A stretch of 64,000 bases of DNA from Flavobacterium sp. CF108 (GTDB lineage: Bacteria; Bacteroidota; Bacteroidia; Flavobacteriales; Flavobacteriaceae): positions 620,001-684,000 of the forward strand of contig NZ_FQWW01000002.1 of NCBI RefSeq assembly GCF_900129795.1, written 5' to 3'. Positions 7,893 through 16,530 of the stretch are shown here, in pieces. The stretch's first letter is position 1, and every line of letters begins with the position of its first letter. A program made the translations under genes and the position numbers. The notes below the pieces were generated by a model. The model did not search any database. It saw only the letters and a list, made by a program, of their open reading frames with translations, and was not told the DNA's origin.

Positions 7893-9596
7893 ATGAACCA
7901 GAACCTCACTCTCGCAGATTATGCGGTTTTTATTATCTATTTTATCGTAGTATCTGTCTACGGTTACACCATTTATCGCAAACGTAAACAAGACGAGCAT
8001 GATGCTAAAGCCTATTTTCTTGCAGAAGGAAACTTAACTTGGTGGGCAATTGGAGCTTCGTTAATTGCATCAAACATTTCAGCAGAACAATTCATCGGGA
8101 TGAGTGGTGAAGGTTTCTTTTTAGGAATCGCCGTTGCTGCTTATGAATGGCTTGCTGCTGTTGCCTTAATTATTGTAGCCGTTTGGTTCATTCCAGTATA
8201 TCTTAAAAATAAGATATATACTATGCCTCAATTCTTAAAAACACGTTATAATGAATCGACTGCGTTGATTATGGCTGTTTTCTGGTTGTTTTTATATGTA
8301 TTTGTAAACTTAACTTCTATTTTATATTTAGGTGCAGTTGCTATTAACGGTCTTGCGGGAGGAGAATATCTTCACGTTATTATGATTGGTTTAGCGGTTT
8401 TTGCCTTATTTATTTCTCTTGGAGGAATGAAGGTTGTGGCTTATACAGATGTTATTCAGGTTGCCGTATTAATCATTGGTGGATTGGTAACTTCTTATAT
8501 TGCTTTAGTAACTGTTGGAGAAAAGCTAGGAATAAGCGGCAGTGCAATTGAAGGTTTCAAAGTATTAATGACAGAAGCTCCGGAACATTTCAAAATGATT
8601 ATTCCAAAACCTACAGCGACTTCATCTCAGCTTGAAATTGACAAATATTTGACTTTCCCAGGTTTGATGTCTTACCTTGCCGGTATCTGGATTATCAACT
8701 TAAATTACTGGGGTTGTAACCAATATATTACGCAAAGAGCTCTTGGTGCAGATTTACAAACAGCACGTACCGGAATTTTATTTGCAGGAATGCTAAAATT
8801 ATTAATGCCTTTAATTGTAATGTTACCTGGAATTGCTGCGTATGTATTATATACAAACGGACAATTACCACAATTAGTTGGAGGAAAAGATGGAGCATAT
8901 TCTGCTGTATTGACATTCTTGCCAACAGGTTTAAAAGGGCTTTCTGTTGCGGCTTTAACTGCTGCAATCGTAGCTTCATTGGCCGGAAAAGTAAATAGTA
9001 TTTCGACAATCTATACTTTAGATATTCATAAAAAATATATTCAAAAAGAAGCTGGCGAAAAACAACAGGTAAATATTGGTAGAATTACAGTATTTGCTGC
9101 CATGCTTTTAGCTGTTTTATTTACATGGAAAGATACTTTAGGTATTGGAGGAGTTGGAGGATTTACTTATATCCAAAAATATACAGGATTTATCAGTCCT
9201 GGAGTTTTCGCAATGTTCTTCCTTGGTATGTTCTGGAAAAGAACTACAGGAACTGCAGCTATTGTTGGAGTAATTTTAGGATTTCTTTTATCGGTTTTAT
9301 TCAACGAATATGCTCCGGCATTATTTGGACACGATACATTATTATATACGGCTTATCCTAACGGAAAACTTTATCCTGACGGAAGTCCAATTTTTGAAAT
9401 TCCTTTCCACATTTGTATGGGATTATCATTTTTCTTTACGATGCTAGCTATGATTGGAATTAGTTTTGCAGGTCCTAAAGTAAATCCAAAAGCGTTTGAA
9501 ATAGACTCTGAAATGTTTAAAGTAAAACCACAAACAACAGTTTTAATTGTAATTACATTACTGATTATCGTAGCATTGTACGTTAAATTCTGGTAA
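7893..9596 (+). CDS. Sodium/solute symporter, SGLT family (probable sugar transporter)
   Basis: A 567-residue inner membrane protein with about 14 hydrophobic segments. It begins LADYAVFIIYFIVVSVYGY and carries SSS-family features such as GASLIASNISAEQFIGMSG and LGGMKVVAYTDVIQ. Members of this subgroup are called sodium/galactose or sodium/glucose transporters. Its position after galMKT suggests uptake of galactose or a related monosaccharide. It has its own promoter, a candidate operator and a strong terminator, so it is a single-gene unit and may answer to the Nudix regulator rather than the GntR regulator. The substrate is inferred from context only. Confidence 0.93.
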   Translation: MNQNLTLADYAVFIIYFIVVSVYGYTIYRKRKQDEHDAKAYFLAEGNLTWWAIGASLIASNISAEQFIGMSGEGFFLGIAVAAYEWLAAVALIIVAVWFIPVYLKNKIYTMPQFLKTRYNESTALIMAVFWLFLYVFVNLTSILYLGAVAINGLAGGEYLHVIMIGLAVFALFISLGGMKVVAYTDVIQVAVLIIGGLVTSYIALVTVGEKLGISGSAIEGFKVLMTEAPEHFKMIIPKPTATSSQLEIDKYLTFPGLMSYLAGIWIINLNYWGCNQYITQRALGADLQTARTGILFAGMLKLLMPLIVMLPGIAAYVLYTNGQLPQLVGGKDGAYSAVLTFLPTGLKGLSVAALTAAIVASLAGKVNSISTIYTLDIHKKYIQKEAGEKQQVNIGRITVFAAMLLAVLFTWKDTLGIGGVGGFTYIQKYTGFISPGVFAMFFLGMFWKRTTGTAAIVGVILGFLLSVLFNEYAPALFGHDTLLYTAYPNGKLYPDGSPIFEIPFHICMGLSFFFTMLAMIGISFAGPKVNPKAFEIDSEMFKVKPQTTVLIVITLLIIVALYVKFW

Positions 9597-9621
9597 TTTT
9601 TTAATAAGTAATTTTGAAGTG

Positions 9622-9651
9622 AAAAGGGATCCTGTATGGGATCCCTTTTTT
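9622..9651 (+). terminator. Rho-independent terminator after the symporter
   Basis: Eleven-base stem AAAAGGGATCC / GGATCCCTTTT (9622-9632 and 9639-9649) with loop TGTATG, followed by T residues. It lies 25 bases past the stop codon. Confidence 0.9.
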
Positions 9652-9766
9652 ATGTTTGTTTTTGATTAAATTAAAATTTTCATGGAATCTAATTTATTTT
9701 TTAAAATTTGTCTTTAGATTAAGTTAAACAAGAACCACTATTACAAAAAAGAAAAATTTGCTCTCT

Positions 9767-10147
9767 ATGATAAAAAAAGAAAATGTACTTAAATTTCTAA
9801 TTTTAGTGATTTTACTAACTGTGATGGCTTTTTGGGCAAATTATCTTTCAGGAAGTGAAGCTTTTTATAAAAGAGCACTTGAGAATAGTAAAGAAGAATC
9901 ATATTCCGGTATTGTGCTTGAAAAATATATTGATTCATCACAACATTGTACGCCAATGCTTAAATTTACAAGTAGTTCAAGCAATGCTGTAGTAAACAGT
10001 TTTTGGGATGAAGTAGAAGTTGGAGACTCAATAGTAAAAGTTAAAGGTCAGTCCAGTATTTATTTGTATAAAAACAATCAGCTCAAACAAGTATTTGATT
10101 ATAAAGTATATTATCAAAGTTTAATGGCACGGAAATCAAAAAATTAA
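9767..10147 (+). CDS. Hypothetical membrane-anchored protein
   Basis: A 126-residue protein with an N-terminal transmembrane segment (VLKFLILVILLTVMAFWANYL). The remaining ~100 residues are polar and probably periplasmic, ending in a basic tail (SLMARKSKN). The extracytoplasmic part (SYSGIVLEKYIDSSQH, WDEVEVGDSIVKVKGQSSIYLYKNNQL) resembles small beta-rich proteins common beside one another in Flavobacteria, but I do not recognise a named family. I chose the ATG at 9767; the frame opens at a TTG at 9758. It precedes the frameshifted gene at 10192 by 44 bases. Confidence 0.75.
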   Translation: MIKKENVLKFLILVILLTVMAFWANYLSGSEAFYKRALENSKEESYSGIVLEKYIDSSQHCTPMLKFTSSSSNAVVNSFWDEVEVGDSIVKVKGQSSIYLYKNNQLKQVFDYKVYYQSLMARKSKN

Positions 10148-10191
10148 TACAAAATAGAAATAGTTATAACGCTCTTTATTCCGGGAAAAAC

Positions 10192-10517
10192 ATGAAGAAT
10201 ATTTTTTTAAAATTATCCACACAATTCTCCTGATTCTGGGAATAATTGCAATATTTTTTAGTGCCTATTTATGGATAGGAAGTGAAGAAAAATACATTCA
10301 ATTAAAAAATGATTCATTATTCCTGCTATTTCTTAATCGGTTTATTCTTAACTCTATAGTTATATTCCTGTTTTTAATTACCGCTATTTTGATAAGCAAA
10401 ATTCTTGGTAAAAAAATGCGTTTAGGGTTATCTTTAAAACAAGTTATTAAATTTGAAGCATTACTATTATTCTCTGCTTCAATTATTTTTATTTTAGTCA
10501 AAATCTTTCTGTTATAA
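10192..10517 (+). pseudogene. Frameshifted small membrane protein gene
   Basis: The ATG at 10192 (MKNIF) hits a stop after 13 codons. From about 10209 the frame starting at base 10194 stays open to TAA at 10515-10517 and encodes a hydrophobic protein: ILLILGIIAIFFSAYLW, a short polar stretch (GSEEKYIQLKND), FILNSIVIFLFLITAILI, then a last segment before VKIFLL. One extra T in the seven-T run at 10202-10208 would join both parts into ~109 residues with about three membrane segments. It could be a real pseudogene, a phase-variable tract or a base-calling error in a homopolymer. The family is not recognised. It fills most of the 10148-10619 gap. Confidence 0.7.
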
Positions 10518-10619
10518 GCAAAAGTAGATTTTATAGATGATTTTTATTTTAACAAGAAAAATATTTATACAAACATTTTAATTACTTTTAGCCCAGTAAT
10601 TAACCAAAATAAATAAAAA

Positions 10620-11225
10620 ATGAAAAAATTAATTTTTGCTTTATTTATTATTTCCGGAACCGCTTTTTCTCAGGACATGGAAGTAGTAAAAGGAAACTTT
10701 GATTTCTTAAAAGATCAAAAAGAAATCAATACAATATTTGATTATAGCAGCTTCACTATGATGAAAGAAAAAAAATCTGAAGCGCAATACATTAAAGAAC
10801 ACAAAGCCGATTTAGACGAAAAAGCAAAAGGAAACGGAAATCTTTGGGAAAAAAGATGGGTTGTTGCAAAAGATCAAATCTGGACACCAAAATTTTTAGA
10901 AATAGGAAATGTCGTACTAGCTAAAGCTGGTAAAGATTTAAATTTCCAGGAAGGATTAAATACTCCTTATACTTTAATTGTACAAACGGTATGGATTTAT
11001 CCGGGCTGGGATGCAGGAATTATGAAACAACCTGCAAAAGTTACTACAAATCTTAAATTTGTTGAAACAGCAAACAAATCAAATGTTTTACTGGAAATTA
11101 CAAGCGAAGAAGCTCCCGGAGATCAATGGGGAAGTAATTTTAGTAATGAAACAAGAATTGGAGAAGGATTCGCCAAAACTGCAAAATCGTTATCTAAGCT
11201 TTTATTGAAAAAAGCATTTAAATAA
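10620..11225 (+). CDS. Secreted hypothetical protein
   Basis: A 201-residue protein with a clear signal peptide (MKKLIFALFIISGTAFSQ) and no lipobox, so it is likely periplasmic or exported. The mature part starts by describing a polar region (VVKGNFDFLKDQKEINTIFDYS), followed by WVVAKDQIWTPKFLEIGN and a beta-rich end. It resembles uncharacterised Bacteroidota secreted proteins, but I assign no function. It has its own upstream A/T-rich region and ends in a shared terminator with the convergent flavoprotein gene. Confidence 0.85.
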   Translation: MKKLIFALFIISGTAFSQDMEVVKGNFDFLKDQKEINTIFDYSSFTMMKEKKSEAQYIKEHKADLDEKAKGNGNLWEKRWVVAKDQIWTPKFLEIGNVVLAKAGKDLNFQEGLNTPYTLIVQTVWIYPGWDAGIMKQPAKVTTNLKFVETANKSNVLLEITSEEAPGDQWGSNFSNETRIGEGFAKTAKSLSKLLLKKAFK

Positions 11226-11234
11226 AACCAAAAA

Positions 11235-11258
11235 AAAGCCCTGATTATTCAGGGCTTT
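11235..11258. terminator. Bidirectional terminator between convergent genes
   Basis: Stem AAAGCCCTGA / TCAGGGCTTT (11235-11244, 11249-11258) with loop TTAT. A runs lie on one side and T-rich sequence on the other, so it can serve both strands. The stop codon of the minus-strand flavoprotein lies in its loop. Confidence 0.85.
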
Positions 11259-12495
11259 GTTCTTTTTGCATATTTAGTAAATACGCCATATTGGCTATAA
11301 CGTGATCATGTTTCTTGACAAACGAATTCTCTTCGTTCCAAACATAACCAGCCAACACAGCACAAATTTTTTCTTTTACTTCAGGATTTTCCGGCTGATG
11401 GAAAAACAAAGTCTGAAGATTTCCGGTATACCATTCCTGTACATAAGTCGTGAATACCGAAATTCCGCGTTTCATATATTGCGTAAATTCAACTTCCCAG
11501 TCAACAGGAATTCCCTGTGATTCTTTTAAGTATAATTTTGCCGCCAGCATTCCAGACTCCGTTGCAAAAGCTACTCCAGATGAAAAAACAGGATCAAGAA
11601 ATTCAGAACTGTTTCCTGTCAAAGCAAAACCGTCTCCATACATTCTTTTTACTGCTCTCGAATAATTTTCCAGTTTTACCGGTTCAAATAAAAATTCTGT
11701 TCCTTTAAATCTTTGAATATAATAATCTGATAGCTGAATAGCGTTTTTCAAAGCCTCGGCATTATCTTTATTTTCAGAAAGCGAATTGATAAAATCTGTT
11801 GGCCCAACAACACCTAAACTAGTATTTCCGTTAGAAAATGGAATTACCCAAAGCCAAACTTCAGTTTCTAAAATATCAAATGAAATCTGAGTTCCTTCCT
11901 CACCTTCTGGTCTGTTAATATCTTTTACGTGTGTAAAAATCGAAGAATGCGGATCTAATTTCGAAGGCGTATCTAAATCTAAAAGTCTTGGCAAAACACG
12001 TCCGTATCCGCTGGAATCGACAATAAATTTGGCATGGATTTCTTTTAAATTTCCGTCTTTATCTTTTACGATTGTTTTTGAATTTTTTCCTTCAAAAGAA
12101 ACTTCTAAAACTTCCGTTTCAAATTCAAGGTCAACACCTTTACGAACCACTTCCTGCGCCATTGTGTTGTCAAAATCAGCTCTTGGAATCTGCCAGGTCC
12201 AATCCCAGCCTTCACCAAATTTCTTGCTGAAATCAAAAACACAAATCTCTTCGCCTCTAATAAAACGGGCTCCAAGTTTCTTTTCAAAGTTCATTGAATT
12301 AAGAGCATCAAATAATTCTGCCTCAGCAAAATGATCCATTACTCTCGGAATTAAGCTTTCGCCCACAACAAGTCTCGGAAACTTCTGTTTCTCAACAACT
12401 TTCACCTTAACATTGTTTTTATGAAGATACGATGCCGATACACATCCGGATGGTCCGGCGCCTATTACTAAAACATCTACAAACTCCTTTATCAT
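11245..12495 (-). CDS. FAD-dependent halogenase/monooxygenase-like enzyme
   Basis: A 416-residue flavoprotein. It begins with the FAD-binding motif VIGAGPSGC (G12, G14, G17), followed by PRLVVGESLIP (~41-50). The flavin-dependent halogenase signature WxWxIP appears as WLWVIP (214-219), and a lysine pair in FEKKLGARF (72-73) is near where these halogenases carry their catalytic lysine. A related WTWQIP is at 99-104. It is divergent from the tyrosine ammonia-lyase gene across 100 bases, so it likely acts in flexirubin synthesis, either chlorinating the ring (some flexirubins are chlorinated) or hydroxylating it. Geranylgeranyl-reductase-like oxidoreductases share parts of this fold, so the reaction is uncertain. 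Confidence 0.85.
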   Translation of the reverse strand: MIKEFVDVLVIGAGPSGCVSASYLHKNNVKVKVVEKQKFPRLVVGESLIPRVMDHFAEAELFDALNSMNFEKKLGARFIRGEEICVFDFSKKFGEGWDWTWQIPRADFDNTMAQEVVRKGVDLEFETEVLEVSFEGKNSKTIVKDKDGNLKEIHAKFIVDSSGYGRVLPRLLDLDTPSKLDPHSSIFTHVKDINRPEGEEGTQISFDILETEVWLWVIPFSNGNTSLGVVGPTDFINSLSENKDNAEALKNAIQLSDYYIQRFKGTEFLFEPVKLENYSRAVKRMYGDGFALTGNSSEFLDPVFSSGVAFATESGMLAAKLYLKESQGIPVDWEVEFTQYMKRGISVFTTYVQEWYTGNLQTLFFHQPENPEVKEKICAVLAGYVWNEENSFVKKHDHVIANMAYLLNMQKEQSPE

Positions 12496-12521
12496 AATAA
12501 AAATATTATCAATTATTAACC

Positions 12522-12529
12522 TACATTTG
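12522..12529 (+). promoter_or_regulatory. Candidate -7 box of the pigment operon
   Basis: TACATTTG fits TAnnTTTG and lies 67 bases before the ammonia-lyase ATG. No TTG at a proper distance is visible. An ATTTAT/ATAAAT dyad follows at about 12550. Confidence 0.4.
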
Positions 12530-12596
12530 CCATCATCAAAATAACTACATTTATTTTGATAAATAAAATTAAATTAGCACAACCAAAAACGAGTTA

Positions 12597-14117
12597 ATGA
12601 ATACAATTAATGAATATTTAAGTTTAGCAGAGTTTGAAGCCATAATCTTTGGAAATCAAAAAGTTACAATTAGCGATGTAGTTCTAAACCGAGTAAACGA
12701 AAGCTTCAATTTCTTAAAAGAATTCTCTGGAAATAAAGTAATTTACGGCGTAAACACAGGCTTTGGCCCAATGGCGCAATACAGAATTAAAGAGTCTGAT
12801 CAAATTCAGCTTCAATATAATTTAATCCGCAGCCACTCTTCTGGAACCGGAAAACCATTAAATGCAGCTTGTGCAAAAGCAGCAATTTTAGCTCGATTAA
12901 ATACACTTTCATTAGGAAATTCTGGTGTTCATCCGTCAGTAATTCATTTAATGTCTGAACTTATCAATAGAGATATTACACCTTTAATCTTTGAACACGG
13001 TGGTGTTGGTGCCAGCGGTGACTTAGTACAATTATCACATTTAGCATTAGTTTTAATAGGCGAAGGCGAAGTTTTTTATAAAGGCGAAAGAAGACCAACT
13101 CCGGAAGTTTTTGAAATAGAAGGTTTAAAACCAATTCAGGTAGAAATTAGAGAAGGTTTAGCATTAATCAACGGAACTTCTGTAATGACAGGAATTGGCG
13201 TTGTAAATGTATATCACGCTAAAAAATTATTAGACTGGTCATTAAAATCTTCTTGTGCCATAAACGAATTGGTTCAGGCTTATGATGATCATTTCTCTGC
13301 AGAATTAAACCAAACAAAACGTCATAAAGGACAGCAGGAAATTGCTGCAAAAATGCGTCAGAATCTTTCAGACAGTACTTTAATCCGTAAAAGAGAAGAC
13401 CATTTATATTCTGGTGAAAACACCGAAGAAATCTTCAAAGAAAAAGTTCAGGAATATTATTCATTAAGATGTGTTCCTCAAATTTTGGGGCCGGTTTTAG
13501 AGACTATTAATAATGTAGCTTCTATTTTAGAAGACGAATTTAACTCCGCAAACGACAATCCAATCATCGACGTAAAAAACAAACACGTTTATCACGGAGG
13601 AAATTTCCACGGAGATTACATTTCGCTGGAAATGGATAAACTAAAAATCGTTATTACAAAATTAACGATGTTGGCAGAACGTCAATTGAATTATTTATTG
13701 AATTCAAAAATCAACGAATTACTGCCTCCATTTGTGAATTTAGGAACATTAGGTTTCAATTTCGGGATGCAGGGAGTTCAGTTTACAGCAACTTCAACAA
13801 CGGCCGAAAGTCAAATGCTTTCAAACCCAATGTACGTTCACAGTATTCCAAACAACAATGACAATCAGGATATTGTAAGTATGGGAACAAACGCTGCGGT
13901 AATTACCTCAAAAGTAATCGAAAATGCTTTTGAAGTATTGGCAATCGAAATGATTACTATCGTTCAGGCAATTGATTATTTAGGGCAAAAAGATAAAATT
14001 TCATCGGTTACCAAAAAATGGTACGATGATGTTCGAACTATAATTCCAACATTTAAGGAAGATCAGGTAATGTATCCATTTGTTCAAGGTGTAAAAGATT
14101 ATTTGATCAACAATTAA
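12597..14117 (+). CDS. Tyrosine ammonia-lyase (aromatic amino acid lyase)
   Basis: A 506-residue cytoplasmic enzyme of the HAL/PAL/TAL family. The Ala-Ser-Gly triad that forms the MIO prosthetic group is at 139-141 in GGVGASGDLVQLSH. VNTGFGPMA, the RSH segment at ~78-80 and the C-terminal core NDNQDIVSMGTNAA are conserved. From memory the protein is nearly identical to the F. johnsoniae enzyme shown to be specific for tyrosine. It releases ammonia to give 4-coumarate, the aromatic starter of flexirubin. As first gene of the biosynthetic cluster it leads into two WG-repeat genes with a 26-base gap. A histidine ammonia-lyase role is less likely, as no other hut genes are nearby. Confidence 0.95.
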   Translation: MNTINEYLSLAEFEAIIFGNQKVTISDVVLNRVNESFNFLKEFSGNKVIYGVNTGFGPMAQYRIKESDQIQLQYNLIRSHSSGTGKPLNAACAKAAILARLNTLSLGNSGVHPSVIHLMSELINRDITPLIFEHGGVGASGDLVQLSHLALVLIGEGEVFYKGERRPTPEVFEIEGLKPIQVEIREGLALINGTSVMTGIGVVNVYHAKKLLDWSLKSSCAINELVQAYDDHFSAELNQTKRHKGQQEIAAKMRQNLSDSTLIRKREDHLYSGENTEEIFKEKVQEYYSLRCVPQILGPVLETINNVASILEDEFNSANDNPIIDVKNKHVYHGGNFHGDYISLEMDKLKIVITKLTMLAERQLNYLLNSKINELLPPFVNLGTLGFNFGMQGVQFTATSTTAESQMLSNPMYVHSIPNNNDNQDIVSMGTNAAVITSKVIENAFEVLAIEMITIVQAIDYLGQKDKISSVTKKWYDDVRTIIPTFKEDQVMYPFVQGVKDYLINN

Positions 14118-14143
14118 TTTTACTGGAATCATATTTAAAAAAC

Positions 14144-15253
14144 ATGAAGAAAATATTTTTTTTATTTCTAATAGCTTTTCAATTAGTTAATGCTCAAGAA
14201 CTTGCTTTAGTTAAAAAAGACGGTAAATTTGGTCTTATTACAAAAGAAGGAACTTTTGCTGTTGAACCAAAATTTGACAGCGCAAGAGATTTTTCTGATG
14301 GATTAGCAGCCGTTAAACAAAATGGAAAATGGGGATATGTTGACAGTAAAGGAACTTTTGTAATTCCTGCAACTTTTGACAATGCCAGAGATTTCAACAG
14401 CGGAATCGCTGCTATAGAAAAAAAAGCCGTTTGGTATTACATCAACAAACAAGGTGAAATATTAAAGGGGAATCCGGAATCTGATAAATTATTTGATTTT
14501 CATTACGGAGCAGCTTTTTTTAGACAAAACAATAAAGTAGGGATTATCAATAATAAATTTGAAATTATTCTGGCTCCAAAATATGATGTGATCAGAGCTT
14601 TTTATAAAGGTTATGCAAGAGCTGCTGTAAATGGAAAATGGGGAATTGTTGATCCATCAGGAAAAGAAGTTGTTGAAGCCATTTATGATGAAGTTGGAGA
14701 TTACTACAACAACACAACCTGGGCAAAAAAAGGAAAAGATTATGGACTGGTTCATAACGGACAATTTATTAAAATAGACGATGTAAGTGAATTTGGAACT
14801 TTTGGAACGCAAGATTTAATTGCTGCGAAAAAAGGAGCAAAATGGGGATTTGTAAATTTTGAAGGACAGTGGGTTCTTAAACCATTATTTGACAAAACAA
14901 AACCATTTTCTAATAATTTAGCACCCGTTTGCATGCGTGAAAAATGGGGTTATACCAATTTAGAAGGAGTATGTGTGGTACAACCCATGTTTTATGATGC
15001 AGAACCTTTTAGCGAAAGCGGACTTGCAGCTGTAAAAAAAGAATTCGGCTGGGGATTTATTAATGAAACAGGAGTAGTAGTTATTCCGGCAGATTATGAT
15101 ATTTCTGCAGCATTTGGAAGCTATATGCGTGAAGAAAAAGGATTCATCGGCGGATTAGCAAGAGTAAAACGCAACGGTAAATGGGGTTTTCTTAAACCAG
15201 ATGGGAAGCTTTTGATTGAATGGTTTCAGAATGCTGAACTCTTTCAGGAATAA
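14144..15253 (+). CDS. WG-repeat secreted protein (first of two paralogues)
   Basis: A 369-residue protein with a signal peptide (MKKIFFLFLIAFQLVNAQ), then about nine WG repeats, seen as KWGYVD, KVGIIN, KWGIVD, DYGLVH, KWGFVN, KWGYTN, GWGFIN and KWGFLK at ~45-residue intervals. Such repeats form beta structures whose role is not established. It lies between the ammonia-lyase and fabG-like genes on the same strand. It may help at the envelope site of pigment assembly, but this is only context. The next gene is a diverged copy. Confidence 0.92.
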   Translation: MKKIFFLFLIAFQLVNAQELALVKKDGKFGLITKEGTFAVEPKFDSARDFSDGLAAVKQNGKWGYVDSKGTFVIPATFDNARDFNSGIAAIEKKAVWYYINKQGEILKGNPESDKLFDFHYGAAFFRQNNKVGIINNKFEIILAPKYDVIRAFYKGYARAAVNGKWGIVDPSGKEVVEAIYDEVGDYYNNTTWAKKGKDYGLVHNGQFIKIDDVSEFGTFGTQDLIAAKKGAKWGFVNFEGQWVLKPLFDKTKPFSNNLAPVCMREKWGYTNLEGVCVVQPMFYDAEPFSESGLAAVKKEFGWGFINETGVVVIPADYDISAAFGSYMREEKGFIGGLARVKRNGKWGFLKPDGKLLIEWFQNAELFQE

Positions 15254-15292
15254 AAAAGCATTTTTATATTATTAATATTGAATCTTAAAATC

Positions 15293-16519
15293 ATGAAAAA
15301 AACACTTATTTTTTTGTTGCTAGGTTGCATTCAATTTGTTAATAGTCAAGAACTAGCATTAGTTAAAAAGAATTCAAAAATTGGATATATTTCAAAAGAT
15401 GGTTCTTTTAAAATCGAACCTCAATACAAATCTGCCAAAAGCTTTTCTGAAGGTTTAGCCGCTGTCGAAGACAACGGAAAATGGGGTTTTATTGACACCA
15501 AAGGAAGCTGGGTAATTCCGGCATCTTTTAATAATGCTAAAGATTTTAACAGCGGAATTGCAGTTGTACAAAAAGATAAGGACTGGGTTTATATTAATGC
15601 AAAAGGTGAAATTTTAAAAGCGCCCGCTACCGAAAAAATATTCGATTTTAATAACGGCGTTGCTTTTATAAGACAAGGAAACAAAGTTGGATTAATCAAT
15701 TCAAAACTGACCGTAATTTTAGAACCGAAATACGACCAAATCAAACCTTTTGAAAATGGTTTTGCAAGAGTCGAACTAAATAAAAACTGGGGAATTATAA
15801 ATACTTCCGGAAAAGAATTAGTTGAACCAGCTTATGCAGAGATTGGAAATTATTTTAAAGGCACAACCTGGGCAAGAAAAGATAAAACTTTCGGACTTGT
15901 AAGCGGGGGAAAATTTATTCCGGTTGATGGTGCCGAAAAAATATGGGATTTTGAAACTCAGGATTTAACGTATGCCAAAAAGAACGGAAAGATTGGTTTT
16001 ATTGATTTAAACGGAAATTGGGTAATCCTGCCTATATATGATAAAGGAAAAGCATTCTCAAAAAATTTAGCTCCGGTTTTAGTTGGAAAAAAATGGGGTT
16101 ACATCAATTTAAAAGGAACATTTGTAATTGAACCAACGTACAGCGATGCAGAAGTTTTCAGCACAAATGGTTTAGCTCCTGTAAAAGAAAGCAACTGGGG
16201 ATTTATTAATGAAGCCGGAAAACTGGTAATTCCAACTCAATACGGAATCACTTCAAACGGATTCGTTATTGCGCTTTTCGTACAGCAGGACAAAGGGTTT
16301 ATTGATGGCCTTGCCAGAGTAAAAAACGAAGGGAAATGGGGTTTTTTAAGACCCGACGGAACTGTATTAGGAAACCAATGGTTTGAAAATGCTGAATTGT
16401 TTTCACAAACAGCAGAAAGAGAAAAAAAGGAAATAAGTGTAGCTGCTGAGAGTCCAAAAGCTGAAACAAAAACACCAGCAAAACCAGTTAGCAAACCAGT
16501 AACTAAGAAAAAGAAATAA
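15293..16519 (+). CDS. WG-repeat secreted protein (second paralogue, with basic tail)
   Basis: A 408-residue paralogue of the preceding protein with the same signal peptide type (ending VNSQ), the same opening ELALVKKNSKIGYIS and about ten WG repeats. It differs by a C-terminal extension rich in Ala, Pro, Thr and Lys ending VTKKKK, which could bind acidic surface polymers. I chose the ATG at 15293; the frame opens earlier at a TTG (15278). The pair clearly arose by tandem duplication. It ends 11 bases before the fabG-like gene, so it is part of the pigment operon. Confidence 0.9.
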   Translation: MKKTLIFLLLGCIQFVNSQELALVKKNSKIGYISKDGSFKIEPQYKSAKSFSEGLAAVEDNGKWGFIDTKGSWVIPASFNNAKDFNSGIAVVQKDKDWVYINAKGEILKAPATEKIFDFNNGVAFIRQGNKVGLINSKLTVILEPKYDQIKPFENGFARVELNKNWGIINTSGKELVEPAYAEIGNYFKGTTWARKDKTFGLVSGGKFIPVDGAEKIWDFETQDLTYAKKNGKIGFIDLNGNWVILPIYDKGKAFSKNLAPVLVGKKWGYINLKGTFVIEPTYSDAEVFSTNGLAPVKESNWGFINEAGKLVIPTQYGITSNGFVIALFVQQDKGFIDGLARVKNEGKWGFLRPDGTVLGNQWFENAELFSQTAEREKKEISVAAESPKAETKTPAKPVSKPVTKKKK

Positions 16520-16530
16520 AATCGACATAA

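Noticed and set aside
12597..14117. Histidine ammonia-lyase
   Set aside because: The fold is shared, but the cluster context and the near identity recalled for the F. johnsoniae tyrosine lyase argue for tyrosine.
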